Source of the DNA: Sorex araneus
Lineage: Eukaryota; Chordata; Mammalia; Eulipotyphla; Soricidae
Direction: 5' to 3'
Assembly: GCF_027595985.1 (NCBI RefSeq)
Contig: NC_073304.1
Location: forward strand, 143,384,969-143,448,968
Length of the DNA: 64,000 nt
Below, piece after piece: positions 21,375 through 32,374 of the stretch. The position numbers and the translations under genes were made by a program. Position 1 is the stretch's first letter, and every line of letters starts with the position of its first letter. The notes below the pieces were generated by a model, which saw only the letters and a list, made by a program, of their open reading frames with translations, searched no databases and was not told the DNA's origin.

Positions 21375-21572
21375 TGGGTCACACCCAGTGTTGCACAGGG
21401 GTTACTCCTGGCTCATGCACTCAGGAATTACTCCTGGCAGTGCTTGGGGGACCAGATGGGATGTTGGGATTCGAACCCGGGTTGGGGGGACCATATGGGA
21501 TGCTGGGATTCGAACCCGGGTTGGCCGCATGCAAGGCAAACACCCTTCCCGCTGTGCTATTGCTCCAGCCCC
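21329..21572 (-). mobile_element. A-tailed tRNA SINE with (TTA)n tail and internal 39-bp duplication
   Basis: The tail has become (TTA)14 (21,329-21,373). The SINE runs 21,374-21,572 and is close to consensus. Its 39-bp segment from 'gggggaccagatgggatg' through 'gattcgaacccgggttg' is tandemly repeated (21,446-21,484 and 21,485-21,523) with two differences, so the B-box word occurs twice. Flanks 'tagctttatt' and 'tagatttatt' may be the TSD. Confidence 0.92.
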
Positions 21573-21769
21573 TAGATTTATTGTTTCTTAACACCACTGG
21601 TGTACCTGAATTCCCTTGGCTCCTGCCCCCACACTCTGTTGCTCATTGTCTCTTCTCCCACCCCACTACTCAATAGCTTTCTTAGAATTTCTGGCCAAGG
21701 GTAATCTAGGCACACCCCACTGGATATGCAAAAAAAATTGAGTATTTACAATGTCTCAGTGGCATGTTC

Positions 21770-21930
21770 AGTAAATTGTTTTATTTTACTTTATACATTT
21801 ACTGTACAGGCAGGTTTTTAGAGAGGAGGAAACTGAAGTCAATGGAAGTGTGGCAACCTGTATGTCAGAGAAAATGATGCAGCAAGGGTTGAGCTCACGT
21901 TATCCACCCTCAGCACTTAAGCTCTATAGT
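21770..21930 (-). repeat. MIR-like ancient SINE, reverse
   Basis: 'agagaggaggaaactgaagt' and 'agcaagggttgagctcacgt' in the MIR reverse order (gaggaaactgaggc ... gagccgggattcgaac). Confidence 0.55.
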
Positions 21931-22032
21931 GAAGACTAAATTTCACTCCTCTGGAACAAAATAGTCACAGTAAAACAGATTTCTTCATTAAAGAAAGCTT
22001 TAAGGAAAAGACTTCATTAAAACCATAATATG

Positions 22033-23012
22033 CTAGTCTCAGGCTGGGGCTGATAATGGCTCACGCTCTGCCGAGATTCGACCCAGGTGGCCATGCTTTT
22101 GCACGGCTGCTTTGCTACTGAACGACCAAGATCCAGAGCCAGCTACACTACTTCTGGTCCCAGCAAGTGCTTGCAGCTATGTCTCCAGACTGTGAACTAA
22201 GCCTTTGCTCCGTGCCGGCCGAGAAAGGGAAATATCCTTCTTCCTCAGTTTTCCTTCCCTTTGTGGGAAGAAACGGCGTGGCGTCCACCATATTATGGAA
22301 CTTTTAAGCAGGTATGAACTTGGTGGTGTGGGAACGAGAGAAAAAATGTGTTTTGAACTTGAAACAGCCGGACACTTGGGCAATCTCCAGCCGGGGCCGA
22401 TACCGGCTCATGCTTCGCCAAGATTTGATCCAGGTGGCCATGCTTTTGCACGGTTGCTTTGCTGCTAAATGACCAAGATCCAGAGCCAGCTACACTACTT
22501 CTGGTCCCAGCAAGTGCTTGCAGCCATGTCTCCAGACTGTGAACTAAGCCTTTTCCCCATGCTGCTCCAGGAAGGGAAATGATGCAATTTCCAACATAAA
22601 TCTCCCTGGGCTTAATTACTAAAATACAGAAGTTCTTAACCGCGTGGCTGCATGACTTCATATCTCTTCATTCTCATCAATGGAAAACTAATTATCAAAT
22701 GCTTCCTTGTCAGTAGGGCCGTATTTTTGGGGGGTAAACTCCAACAACAAACTGTGTGTTGAAACTCCAGCAACAGCAGTGAGTTTTGTGTTGAAATAAG
22801 GAATGTAATCAAGGTAAAGAGAAAATGAAGTGAAATTTATCAGTTATGTAGGTGGGGGTGGGGGGGCGTGGGGTGGGAGGTATACTGGGTTTTTTTTGGT
22901 GGTGGAATATGGGCACTGGTGAAAGGACGGGTGTTTGAGCATTGTATAACTGAGACATAAGCCTGAGAACTTTGCAACTTTCCACATGGTGATTCAATAA
23001 AATAAATTAAAA
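22033..23012 (+). mobile_element. Composite non-coding retroposon, family A, forward, with 13-bp TSD
   Basis: An element of ~980 bp bounded by 'aaaccataatatg' at 22,020-22,032 and 23,013-23,025. Order: a 347-bp-period tandem unit (22,044-22,389) and a partial second unit (22,391-22,570); a linker with 'actaattatcaaatg' and 'gtgagttttgtgttgaaat'; then an L1-type 3' end (22,800-23,012: 'aatcaaggtaaagagaaaat', G-rich tract, 'gggcactggtgaaaggacgg', 'ttccacatggtgattcaata'). No ORF. The copy at 35,396-36,258 shares the linker and 3' end and part of the unit. I infer L1-driven mobilisation. Confidence 0.82.
22044..22570 (+). repeat. 347-bp-period tandem unit in composite A
   Basis: 'ccatgcttttgcacgg' at ~22,091 and ~22,438, 'gaccaagatccagagccagc' and 'tacactacttctggtcccag' in both units, and 'ccagactgtgaactaagcc' at the end of each. 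The first unit is complete, the second partial. Confidence 0.9.
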
Positions 23013-23294
23013 AAACCATAATATGTTAAATTAAAAGTATTTTAATACTTTTAATCTGAAGAACATTAATAATATGAATATTAGTAAAGGATAGACTAAA
23101 GATTAAGAGCCTTAATGTACAAAAATACTTTGCAAATAAAATATTTGTAAGACTTTTCAATAAAAAATAAGAATGGAAACATTTTGCATTTTCAGTAGAA
23201 AAATGGGACAGAACTTTAATTTGTAGATTAGAAAAGAAGAAATATAATTAACCAAATAAATAAAAATTAGTTTTAATCAAAGACTTTTTAAAAG

Positions 23295-23465
23295 GAGTGG
23301 ACTGGTGACAAAGTGGTAGCCTCATGTCTAGCATGTGAGGCTCTAAATTTGATCCCCACCAGTATATGTCCCTTCTCTGGTACTGAGTATGGCCCTGGTG
23401 ACTCGAATAACAGTCAGGCTCCACTAGGTATGGCCCCGGGGGCCCCAAGTATTATCTCAGTCTAC
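23295..23465 (+). mobile_element. Possible old tRNA SINE, forward
   Basis: 'agtggtagcctcatgtctag', 'aaatttgatccccaccagta' and 'ggctccactaggtatggccc' give a tRNA-like head and tail order, but strongly diverged. Confidence 0.45.
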
Positions 23466-23722
23466 TCCATAAGAAAAAGAAACACATTTGCATATAAATT
23501 GGTACTGTTCTAAGGAAAAAATGCAAATAGCTAGTGTTGGCAAGGAAGAAGTCAAATTAACATTCTTATAAATTGCTGTAAATATAAGTTGGTAACAACA
23601 TTTAAAATTTTATCATTTTTCATTTAATTAGTTCAATTTTTTGAAGTTCTGAAATGTACACAAAATACTTGATGTCAAAGATTCATAAGCTATATTTTGT
23701 TTTGCTTTGTTCTGGTGTGAGT

Positions 23723-23724
<2 letters not shown>

Positions 23725-23771
<47 letters not shown>
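23725..23771. repeat. (GT)n microsatellite
   Basis: About 23 GT units directly before a reverse SINE, probably at its tail side. Confidence 0.95.
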
Positions 23772-23907
23772 GGTTTTGGACTTTGGACCATATATGCTCA
23801 GTGGTTATTTCTGATGGTGCCTGGAGACCATATGGGGCACATCAGGGGTTTTACCAGCTTGGGCAGTCAAGGCAAGAGCCTACCCTCTGTACTATCTCTC
23901 CGGCCCC
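23772..23907 (-). mobile_element. A-tailed tRNA SINE, reverse
   Basis: 'catatatgctcagtggttat', 'ctggagaccatatggggcac' and 'gtactatctctccggcccc'. Confidence 0.8.
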
Positions 23908-23934
23908 ACAAGCTTATAATATCAGTTTGATTAT

Positions 23935-24565
23935 AATATCCAAATTGGATACAACCTACATGCTCAACAGTACTTTAAAATTTGTAAATATTTTGGCTAT
24001 TGTATATAGAGCTGCAATGAACATAGGAATACAGATGTCGTTTCTACATTCTGCTTTTGGGTCCAAATGCCCACGACTAGATGAAGACTATGGTACATAT
24101 ACACAGTGGAATACTGTTGGTCATAAAAAAAGATAAAGTCGTGCAATTTTCTGAAATGGCAAATGGATCTGGAGAGTTTCTATTGAGTGGAATCAGTCAG
24201 AGGGAGAGGAGCAGACTCAGAATGATCCCTCTTATATGTGGGCTGTAAAGAAGTCTCCTTGGGGAAACATCAAATACTCAATGACAATAGGAACGAAGAG
24301 CAGGAGAGCTGATCTTCAGTAGGAAGCTTGGCATTGGGACAGGGGTGAGGAGAGTAAGTTAGGGAAGGGACCTTGGGACACTGGGGAAGGGGAAAGTGCT
24401 CGCCAGAGGCAGGCTGGGAGGGTGGGGATGGGGAAGGAAGCGGGGGGGGGGCGCATTGGTGGAGTGTAGTTGGTATTGGTGAAGGGATTGTTGTTGGAAC
24501 AATAAACACCAGAACCACAAGCATAAGTATCTTTGTAACTTTGTAACACAGTGATTCAATTAAAA
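23935..24565. mobile_element. L1 fragment with 5' inversion
   Basis: 23,985-24,080 reads as L1 on the minus strand ('attttggctattgtatatag', 'agctgcaatgaacatagga'). From ~24,085 to 24,565 it reads as L1 3' end on the plus strand ('cacagtggaatactgttggt', 'gaatcagtcagagggagagg', 'ggtattggtgaagggattg', 'cacagtgattcaattaaaaa'). The switch fits a twin-priming inversion. TSD not resolved. Confidence 0.68.
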
Positions 24566-24738
24566 AACAGTAAACCTGTCTTGGTAGGCTGAGCTTTCGC
24601 AACGGCTCCAAGGATTCCCATGATCCACACACTCCGCAAGGGTGAAGTCTGGATCTTGGCCTCGAGTGTGATCATGCTCTGCCTCGGCTGCGCCACTTCC
24701 AGCTTCACACTGCCGCGGTAGGGGCTGTGGGGCAGAAG
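24566..24738. other. CpG-containing orphan segment
   Basis: Unlike its surroundings it has several CpGs ('ttgcctcgagtg'-like, 'ggctgcgccacttcc', 'ctgccgcggtagg'). On the minus strand a 60-codon stretch is open in two frames, but I recognise no domain. It could be a fragment of a composite retroposon 5' end, a processed pseudogene fragment or an unshared CpG-rich repeat. Confidence 0.35.
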
Positions 24739-24900
24739 AGCACTGTTTCCAGGGCGAGGGAGACAGCACCAGGCTTGTTTGGGGGTGTATGTATAAGACA
24801 CTGGTTTGAACCTATGGTCCCTGGCACCACAGGGATCTGGTACAGCTGTATGCATGGACCCCAGTGCTGAGTCACAGCTGGGTTGGTGGAGCATTGCTTG
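24739..24900 (+). mobile_element. Old tRNA SINE, forward
   Basis: 'cgagggagacagcaccaggc' (head), 'actggtttgaacctatggtc' and 'cctggcaccacagggatctg' recall a tRNA-derived SINE head and body. Diverged. Confidence 0.5.
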
Positions 24901-25021
24901 AAGTGGACGCTGGCCTCTCAGCATAACCTGGAAGCCCCTGTTGCCCTGGAAATTAAAAGAGAAAAGCCACGGTTCCTGGAGTAGCACCCCACTATTAATG
25001 GAAGGAAGTTCATAACATACC

Positions 25022-25228
25022 TTTTTTGGGGTGGCTCTCCCAAGCAATGCTCAGGGACCAGAGACCAGTCTCTACCTCCCGAGACACCCAGCGGAGCTGG
25101 GAGCCACGGAGCCCCAGTGGTCGGTCTGGTGCTGTTTCTGCAGTTGGCGAGACCCGAGGGATTGGACTCTGTTCTGCTGCATACTGAGGCAAGTGCCTCA
25201 CCGCCTGTGCGGTCTCCCTAGACCCACA
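25022..25228 (-). mobile_element. Old tRNA SINE, reverse
   Basis: 'tttttggggtggctctccca', 'agcaatgctcagggaccaga' and 'aggcaagtgcctcaccgcct' + 'gtgcggtctccctagacc'. The middle is rearranged. Confidence 0.6.
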
Positions 25229-25292
25229 GTCATTCTGGAGTCTGGTATGAAAGGTCTTCATTTATATTGTACTTTAAAAGGAAAAGTTGAGG

Positions 25293-25472
25293 GCACAGTG
25301 CTGTAGCAGAGGGCTAAGGTACTTGTCTTGCCTGTGGCCTACTAGGGTTCTATCCCTGGCACCCCAGATGGAGCCCTGAGCACCTCCAGGACTGGGTCCT
25401 GAGCAGGGAGACAGGAGTCAGTCCTGAGCACTGTTGGATGTGACCCAAAAACAAGATAAGAAAAAGAGAGAA
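25293..25472 (+). mobile_element. A-tailed tRNA SINE, forward
   Basis: Head 'gtgctgtagcagagggctaa', 'ggttctatccctggcacccc', body 'gagccctgagcacctccagg', and tail 'ggatgtgacccaaaaacaag' + A/G-rich run. Confidence 0.82.
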
Positions 25473-25689
25473 AAACATAAGGTTCTTTTTGCAAATTCTC
25501 TGTTCCAGATACAATTTAAAGTTCTCCACTTCCTTTTAGATTTTGATAGTCATTATGCTAAACGCTTTTAATCTATTTTTTTTTTTGGTGGGATCAAACC
25601 TCATATGATCTAACGGTTTCAGGGAATCAGTGCATGCACATTTATAATTTACTGGCTAACTGCTTGTCTTAAATCTTCAACCTGTCTCT

Positions 25690-26010
25690 ATATGTTATAA
25701 ATAGCCCTTTTAAAAAAAACCTTGTGCAAAATTGTCAAAATTTGATAATTTTCTCGCTATAAATTATTGCAAATTATTCCTTTAAGGTTATTGGGTCAAA
25801 GTGCATGCAGATGCTTAAGGCTTTTCATACCTATCACCAAATTGATCCCAGGAAAAGCTTATTCTCTATGGTGTATGAAGAGTATTGGTCAGTTTTCTGT
25901 ACTTCTGATGACAGAGGTAGCATATAAAATGGGGTTCAACAATGTAATCTTCATGTTTTGGACTCCTGGTAGATTTCCCTTGAACTGTAGTCAAAAGCCT
26001 TACATTCTTT
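25690..26010 (-). repeat. Ancient L1 (L1M-type) fragment, reverse
   Basis: 'ggttattgggtcaaagtgca', 'taaggcttttcatacctatc' and 'accaaattgatcccaggaaa' follow the common reverse ORF2 3' segment of old mammalian L1s (gggtcaaagggtatg...ttgccaaattgccctcc). Confidence 0.55.
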
Positions 26011-26014
26011 ACTG

Positions 26015-27010
26015 AAGGACAGTTGAGATAATCTTAATAATAATAGAGACTATCTGTTATGAAAGTCTTTTAAAAGAATGAGTGGAGAGAGCATGTGCAG
26101 GATATGTAACGGCCAGCTTTTGAGCTTGCATTAGCATGTCCCTCTCTTGTCGGGAAGTGCAGTCTCTCCTTGCCAAGACTCGTGATAACTACGAAAAGTG
26201 AAGCAAGGCTGTAAGAGGGGCCATGGTGTTAAGCATGTTAACATTTCCATTATGTCTAAAAGCAGAAAATGGAAAAAATAAAGCAGGTTGCTTTCCACAA
26301 CCCCCTACTGTAATGTATGCCAGAATGTCACAAGAACTCATTGTCTGCAATAAATACAAAAATACGAGCAATTCAGACTGAACAATGAGCATGTTGGTGA
26401 TTCAATAAAAGCATCCCATTCGTATTAAGTTCATCTGGCAAGGTTTTACTATTTGTTATTTTTTCCTCCAAGAAGGCTGCTCCATGAATAGTGTGATCTT
26501 TAAAGTTTAAGCTGCATCTAGAATTGCTTTTCTCTCCTTGTGCTCTCTGTGTATGCAAGAAACATAGAATGAGATCAAATGCAGTCATTGTATTTGGGGT
26601 CCCTGCCTTTCCTCTAAGGGCAAATGCTGTTGTGAAGTTGATACAAACAGCCAAATCATTTCAGCAAGAAGTGGTTGCAGACATGTCAGTGGTGAGCCTG
26701 AGCTGATGCATTATGGATGCCCCTGATTTAGGAGAATATGCTCTAGAGTTTTGGATTCAGACAGTGCCTTGGTGGACATGTGACCCCACTCAACTTCAGA
26801 ACCTGAGATTTGCTGGGCCAACAAGGCAGGTGGTCTACAAGCTGGTCAATGCACTCAGAGAACTTTGAAGATCTTTCCTGTCTTTCTGAGTTGCCTACTC
26901 TTAGAGAAAGGAACTTTGAGAGAGATGGAGACTTTTAGAAATCAAGTCATTTTGAACTTGAGCTAACATTTTCAGTGTAGATAAACCTGCTGCAAAAATT
27001 GTACTATGTA
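26015..27010. other. Repeat-free interval, possible conserved non-coding DNA
   Basis: No repeat family is visible over ~1 kb. The complex, low-CpG sequence at 26,190-26,700 has no coding signal. Whether it is conserved cannot be judged from one genome. Confidence 0.35.
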
Positions 27011-27011
27011 A

Positions 27012-27168
27012 GCCTGGAGAGGTGCTGATGGGTAAAACACTTGCATACGGCCCACTGGGGATAGATCCCTGACACGGTACTCCAGCATCACCAGGAGTGG
27101 TCACCGACCACAGAGCCAGGAGTAAGCCCTAAGCACTGCTGTCAGTGGTCCAAAAGCAACAACAAAAG
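27012..27168 (+). mobile_element. A-tailed tRNA SINE, forward
   Basis: 'gcctggagaggtgctgatgg', 'acggcccactggggatagat', 'catcaccaggagtggtcacc' and 'agagccaggagtaagcccta', with A/C-rich tail. Confidence 0.82.
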
Positions 27169-27169
27169 A

Positions 27170-28090
27170 GAAGAACATTTTGGCTCTCCTCACCAGTTCC
27201 CACACTGCGACAGGAGACAGAGCGAGAGGACAGGACATTTGAGTTTGGGGGAACCTGTTCACAATACTGTTTGCCTCTCATTGGAAATGACTATTCAGTA
27301 TGGAAAATGCCTGTGAAAAGCTTCCTCCTCTCCTTCGTCTACTCTCCTCCCTGTCACAGACAAAAGTGCGCACATATAAAGATAGCTTTTGACATTAGTC
27401 ACAAGGTCAGAAACAGATTGTTCAATCAATTAAAAGAATCAACAACTTTGAGTCTTTTCATATCTATACAAATTGTGTGTTCTTAAGCCCGGGAGAGAGT
27501 TTCTCAGCTCAAAGGAGTCTATCTGCTTTACTTTCTTGCCGCTTTCTTTGTGCTTTGCTTATTCCTCTTCCTGTTGACTTCTTTAATGCAACAAGTGCCC
27601 AGAGGTGCCAATGCTCTTCTTTTCCCACCCTGACTTTTCCTTACCTTTTCCATAATGTTGATAAATGTTCCTATGGAACTGTGTGTTTAGTGTTAAACTA
27701 GGAGCAATCGCTGATGAAAGGAAAAGGACAATGAACTGATGTCTGATTCCTCATAATACCACATAGACCACTGAATACCACATTGCACAGTGGTGCTATC
27801 CTAACTTTTATAAAGAATAGGTTGGCACCTCAGTGACTTCATCCAATAACTCACATGAACAGGGTGCTATGTGACTTAACTGCTTTGACAGTCTTTTATA
27901 AACCAATTCAACTTCCTCTTTTAAATACCAAGTCCCAGCTTGAGAGAAAGATGGTTTTGGAAAAACAAATCTACCATCTCAGACTGCTAGCACCTGTTTA
28001 TCTCATACCAACCATTTTCTCTTGAGTGTTGGTCTTTGAATAGCAAACAACTGGATCTTGGGTTCAGTAACAAGTTCTGGGCAATTACAA
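27170..28090. other. Unique sequence, nothing recognised
   Basis: Overlapping open frames at 27,145-27,486 and 27,477-27,701 show no recognisable protein features. No repeats seen. Confidence 0.45.
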
Positions 28091-28092
28091 TT

Positions 28093-28215
28093 TTAATTTT
28101 TTTCATAAGGAGCCATACCCAGCAGTGCTTGGGGCTTACTCCTGCTCAGGATCCACGATCACTCCAGGTGGTATGTGGGGGATCATATGCAGTGCTGGAC
28201 ATTGGACATGGAAAT
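28093..28215 (-). mobile_element. A-tailed tRNA SINE, reverse, partial
   Basis: 'ggagccatacccagcagtgc', 'ttggggcttactcctgctca' and 'gggggatcatatgcagtgct'. The head is lost. Confidence 0.75.
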
Positions 28216-28474
28216 ACTGGGTTTTCTATCTCAAATCTTTCTAGTTAAAACTAATGATCCTTCACTATACCAGAAAAGAGCTAATAATAAGAGTAACAGT
28301 GTGGGACAGAAACCATCCATCTGTGGCACCAATTTGTGAATTCTTCCTTATGGATCATACCAAGAATCACTGAGACTCTAGAATCCAAAATGCATTTTAT
28401 AAGTGAATGAAATTATTCTAATTTTCATTGGATTTTCCCAGAAATGAGCCATGTAAAAGTAGCACTCAAAAACA

Positions 28475-28735
28475 GACTACATTTATATAAACTGAGACAG
28501 AAAATAGAGTGGAGGTTACCAGGGAAGTGGGAATGGGGAGTTAGTGTTGATGGACACAGTTTTGGTTTTGCAAGGTGACGATTCTGGGGATAGATGGTAG
28601 TAATATCTGTATAGACTGCACAAATGAATTTATACTACCGAATTGTATGGTGAAAATAGTTAAGAGGGTAAATTTTATGTCATATGTATTTTACCACAAT
28701 TAAAATGCAAATAAAAAAGAATTAAAAAATGCAAA
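28475..28735 (+). repeat. Ancient L1 (L1M-type) 3' end, forward
   Basis: 'agtggaggttaccagggaag', 'gatggtagtaatatctgtat', 'accgaattgtatggtgaaaa', 'gttaagagggtaaattttat' and 'gtattttaccacaattaaaa' is the standard 3' end of old L1 elements found across placental mammals. Confidence 0.85.
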
Positions 28736-28739
28736 ATAG

Positions 28740-29880
28740 TAAAACAGAAAGAAATAGTGTACAAAAAAAGTCATGCATGCCATTGTTTTCTCAACAATTG
28801 TATAATTTTTGATCTGTCTTCCAAAGCAAGTAAACGACAACTATCTTTGCTACTAAAAGCCCAGGAGGATGATTTTTGGATTTTATGCTACCTTCGGAGT
28901 GACCCAAGTTTCATTCAGGCTTTTTTGCTCAGAGTATATGATTTTGCATTTGGAACAGAGGATACATGCTGAGATAGAGTGCGTTGTGATGGTTCAGTAA
29001 ATGCTAGTCTGCTATCTGGAGAATGTCAGAGAATGTCACAAAGATGATTACAAAAATATGCAGACCCTTAAAGAAGGGGGTTTAAATAAAGAACTCACTC
29101 ACCTATTCAGCAGGAAGGTGGGGCCAATAGTGGATGTGGGTCAAGGCTATCATGAACAGATGCATGAGACATCGCCATGAGACATGCGGTCCATGGCAGG
29201 GCTGGATTTACCCATTCTCAGGGCCCCATCTGAAGCCCACTCTTCAATTATCAAGGAAATCACGAGTGTCCTGGTTTTTTTTTCAGAACTGTGTTCAAGG
29301 TCTTGTGGAGGCTCTGTGTTTGTGAAGGCCCATTCAGGCCACTCTTCCCACATGACAGAGGAAGAAATAACTGAGTCTTGCTTGCTCAAGGTGAGCTATG
29401 TTTATATAATTGGCAGTGACTATTCTTCACTGGAAGATGTTTTCATCTTTGGGGCCAAATCCCTTTATTTCTTTGTCTAGGATAAGGTGAAAGTTCTCAG
29501 TTGTCGGGATGGATCTTCTGAACCAAGAGAAGGCCCCTTTATTTTGTAGTTGTTCAAAAAGTGAGAATCAAGTGGTGAGTCAAACATTTACACTTTGTTT
29601 CTAAGCCAAACAAACAAAATTGACATAGGTTCCCTTGTGGCAATGTTTTTTTTTTTCATTATTAGGATTGGGATTTAATTTCCTTGGGATGGAATAGGCT
29701 TTTCTACTTTTCATTCCTTGGTGGTTTCTGTGCTATCAGATGGCACAGACTCAAATTTACTTCAGCGTTATTTACTATTTTTTTTCCTAAATTCACAAAG
29801 CACCTATATTTGTTTGTAATTTTCACTAACAGACTGTAAGTCAGTTTTAAAATGTGTTGTAGCCAGTGGTTCTTAAATTA
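28740..29880. other. Unique sequence, nothing recognised
   Basis: No repeat or gene recognised. Two overlapping open frames around 29.13-29.48 kb have no recognisable features. Confidence 0.45.
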
Positions 29881-29884
29881 GTCT

Positions 29885-30090
29885 CCAAGCCTGCTTGGAT
29901 CGGGACTGGGGCTCCTCTGCCCAGATCCCCAGTTTTCCAGTAGCTTGGCAGTTGGCAGTCACACCCACAAACTCCCCTCTAGGCCCCCCTCTCCACCCCC
30001 GCCCATGTAATCTCATCAATGGCCAAGATCCAGAGACTATAAAACAAAGCTCCCGGAAGAGAGCAACACAATCTTTCTTGGAGCGTGCTG
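29885..30090 (+). mobile_element. Single unit of composite B, forward
   Basis: 'gcagtcacacccacaaactc', 'catgtaatctcatcaatggc', 'caagatccagagactataaa' and 'acaaagctcccggaagagag' match the reverse complement of 16,600-16,770. Confidence 0.8.
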
Positions 30091-30142
30091 CTACGAATTT
30101 TACTTTTATTTTTAAAAAATTTGTATTATTATTATTTTTTCC

Positions 30143-30342
30143 ACATGGCAGAGTCTGGCAAACTACCCGTGAAATATTTGATATGCCAAAAATAGTAACA
30201 AAAACGTGCTCTTTGTGTTCCTAGAGCGAGCAGATGCCATTGGGCTACACTAGCATGTGACAGGGACAAATGAAGATGTTACTGGTGCCTGTTCAAGCAA
30301 TGATGAACAATGGGATGACAGTGATACAATGATACAGTGATC
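30143..30342 (+). mobile_element. RTE-tailed SINE, long-tail form, head missing
   Basis: Begins in the body ('ggcagagtctggcaaactac', 'atatgccaaaaatagtaaca'). From ~30,209 it matches the RTE LINE end at 61,048-61,178: 'tgttcctagagcgagcag', 'cattgggctacactagcatg', 'tgacagggacaaatgaagat', 'gttactggtgcctgttcaag', ending in 'gatacaatgatacagtgatc'. This is the clearest fossil of the RTE-to-SINE tail capture. Confidence 0.88.
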
Positions 30343-30370
30343 AGAATTACATGGAGTCTTGTTCAGACAA

Positions 30371-30532
30371 AGATTGCAGTGGGTAGGGCTTGCTCTTTGC
30401 ACACAGCTGACCTGGGTGTGATCCCTAGTACTTCATATGGTCCCCTGAGCTCCCCAGGAGCCATCTTTCTGTGCAAAGCCAGGAGTAGGCCTGATGCATA
30501 GCTGAATGTGTTCAAAAAACAAAAACAAACAC
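30371..30532 (+). mobile_element. A-tailed tRNA SINE, forward
   Basis: 'cagtgggtagggcttgctct', 'acctgggtgtgatccctagt', 'catatggtcccctgagctcc' and tail 'gttcaaaaaacaaaaacaaa'. Confidence 0.82.
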
Positions 30533-30636
30533 AGATTGTTGTGCCTACCCCAAGAGCTCAGTAGGTTTGGGGAAGGGCCAGGGATTTGCATTTCTATTAA
30601 TTTTATGTATTGCTGATGCTACTGGTATTGGTGGCA

Positions 30637-30778
<142 letters not shown>

Positions 30779-30961
30779 TTTATTTTTTTATTGAATCATC
30801 ATGAGATATAGCATTACAAAATTGTTCATGATTGTGTTTGTCATACAATGTTTCATCACCTTTCCTTCCACAAGTGCAATTTCCCAGCACCAGTGTCCTC
30901 AGTTTCTCTCCCACCCCTCTAAGCCACAACCCTCCCCAGACTGCATCTATGGCAAGCATCT

Positions 30962-31007
<46 letters not shown>

Positions 31008-31080
31008 CCTCAATCTCACTTTAGACATTATGATTTTGGTGGTACTCTTTCATAACTTTTTCAAGCAATAGTAGTCCAAA
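30779..31080 (-). mobile_element. L1 3' end, reverse, with (CT)n tract
   Basis: 'tgaatcatcatgagatatag', 'cattacaaaattgttcatga', 'cacctttccttccacaagtg', C-rich tract, then (CT)n at 30,963-31,002. Same 3' UTR type as 16,270-16,560. Confidence 0.82.
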
Positions 31081-31179
31081 CATCATGGATTGGAAATGGC
31101 AAATGTAGCTGTTCTAAACATATTAAAATAAAGGTAGAATTATTAAAATCAATTCTTCTGAGTACTAGTTAAAATGCTC

Positions 31180-31330
31180 AGTTTTGTTTGCTTGGGAGCC
31201 ATATCCAGGTATGCTGCCACTTCTGCACTTGGAATTTATTCCTGGTGTGCTCAGGGGATCACACAGTTCTGGGAATTTGACCTGGGCCTGTAGCATGCAA
31301 GCATACATCAAACCCATTTTCGCCCCTCCA
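31180..31330 (-). mobile_element. A-tailed tRNA SINE, reverse
   Basis: 'gggagccatatccaggtatg', 'tgctcaggggatcacacagt' and 'gcatgcaagcatacatcaaa'. Confidence 0.75.
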
Positions 31331-31359
31331 GCTATTATTGTCTTCTGTGCCACAGTGAA

Positions 31360-31500
31360 CATTTGGTGTAATGGAAAGAATATTATATTGTACTACCTTG
31401 GAGAAACCTCTAATGTCTCTAAACCTTAGTTTCCTTATGTACAAAATAGGAAGGATATCAGTTCTATCACCATTAAATTGAAACTACTAAGATGGATCAT
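31360..31500 (+). repeat. MIR-like ancient SINE, forward
   Basis: 'ggtgtaatggaaagaatatt', 'taatgtctctaaaccttagt', 'ttccttatgtacaaaatagg' and 'aaggatatcagttc' match the MIR layout. Confidence 0.6.
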
Positions 31501-32374
31501 GACTATAATGGATCTCATGCTGTGCAGGAGATAATCATGAAAAAAAAATCCCGAACAGCAGTAGTAGAACTGCTAGAACTTATACTAATAGTAGAATTGG
31601 TAGAACTAGTCTGTATGTAACAGACTAGCTAAGGATGTCTTTTTTTTCTGAAGAGCCAAAGTTGGTGGGGAATTGCAAAATTCCTTTTGGAAAAGGAATT
31701 TCACATAGAATTTAGAGCAAATGAGGTTAGTTAGGATTGAGTTGCAGGAAGGAAAGACTATGGATGAAGTAATAGGAGTTTTCTATTTGAAATTTAAGTA
31801 GGAAGTCAGTTTAGAAGCAGGAGTTGAGAAATTGTGATATGCAGGAGTACAAGCTGTGATCTTTAGGCATAAAAACTGCATATAATTTTTATTTTTTATT
31901 TTATTTTTTATTTAAAATTTATTTATTTTTAATTAGAGAATCACCGTGAGGGTACAGTTACAGATTTATACACTTTTGTGCTTATACTTCCCTCATACAA
32001 AGTTTGGGAACCCATCCCTTCACCAGTGCCCATTCTCCACCACCCGTAAACCCAGTGTCCCTCCCACCCTCCCCAATCCCATCTCCCCCCCACCCCACCC
32101 TGCCACTGTGGCAAGGCATTCCCTTCTGTTTTCGCTCTCTAATTAGCTGTTGTGGTTTGCAATAAAGGTGTTGAGTGGCCGCTGTGCTCAGTCTCTAGCC
32201 CTCATTCAGCCCGCAACTCCCTTCCCCCACATGGCCTTCGACTACAATGTAGTTGGTGATCGCTTCTGTGAGTTGACCTTTCCCCGGAACGTGAGGCCAG
32301 CCTCGAAGCCATGGAGTCAACCTCCTGGTACTTATTTCTACAGTTCTTGGGTGTTAGTCTCCCACTCTGTTATT

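Noticed and set aside
21329..21572. CRISPR-like direct repeats from the 39-bp duplication
   Set aside because: Only two abutting units without spacers, in a mammalian SINE.
22293..22661. 122-codon minus-strand open frame
   Set aside because: Falls entirely within the composite A retroposon units and linker.
24556..25047. 163-codon minus-strand open frame as a host gene
   Set aside because: It runs across an L1 tail edge, an orphan CpG-rich piece and an old SINE, with no recognisable domain or splice signals. Kept only as an unexplained segment.
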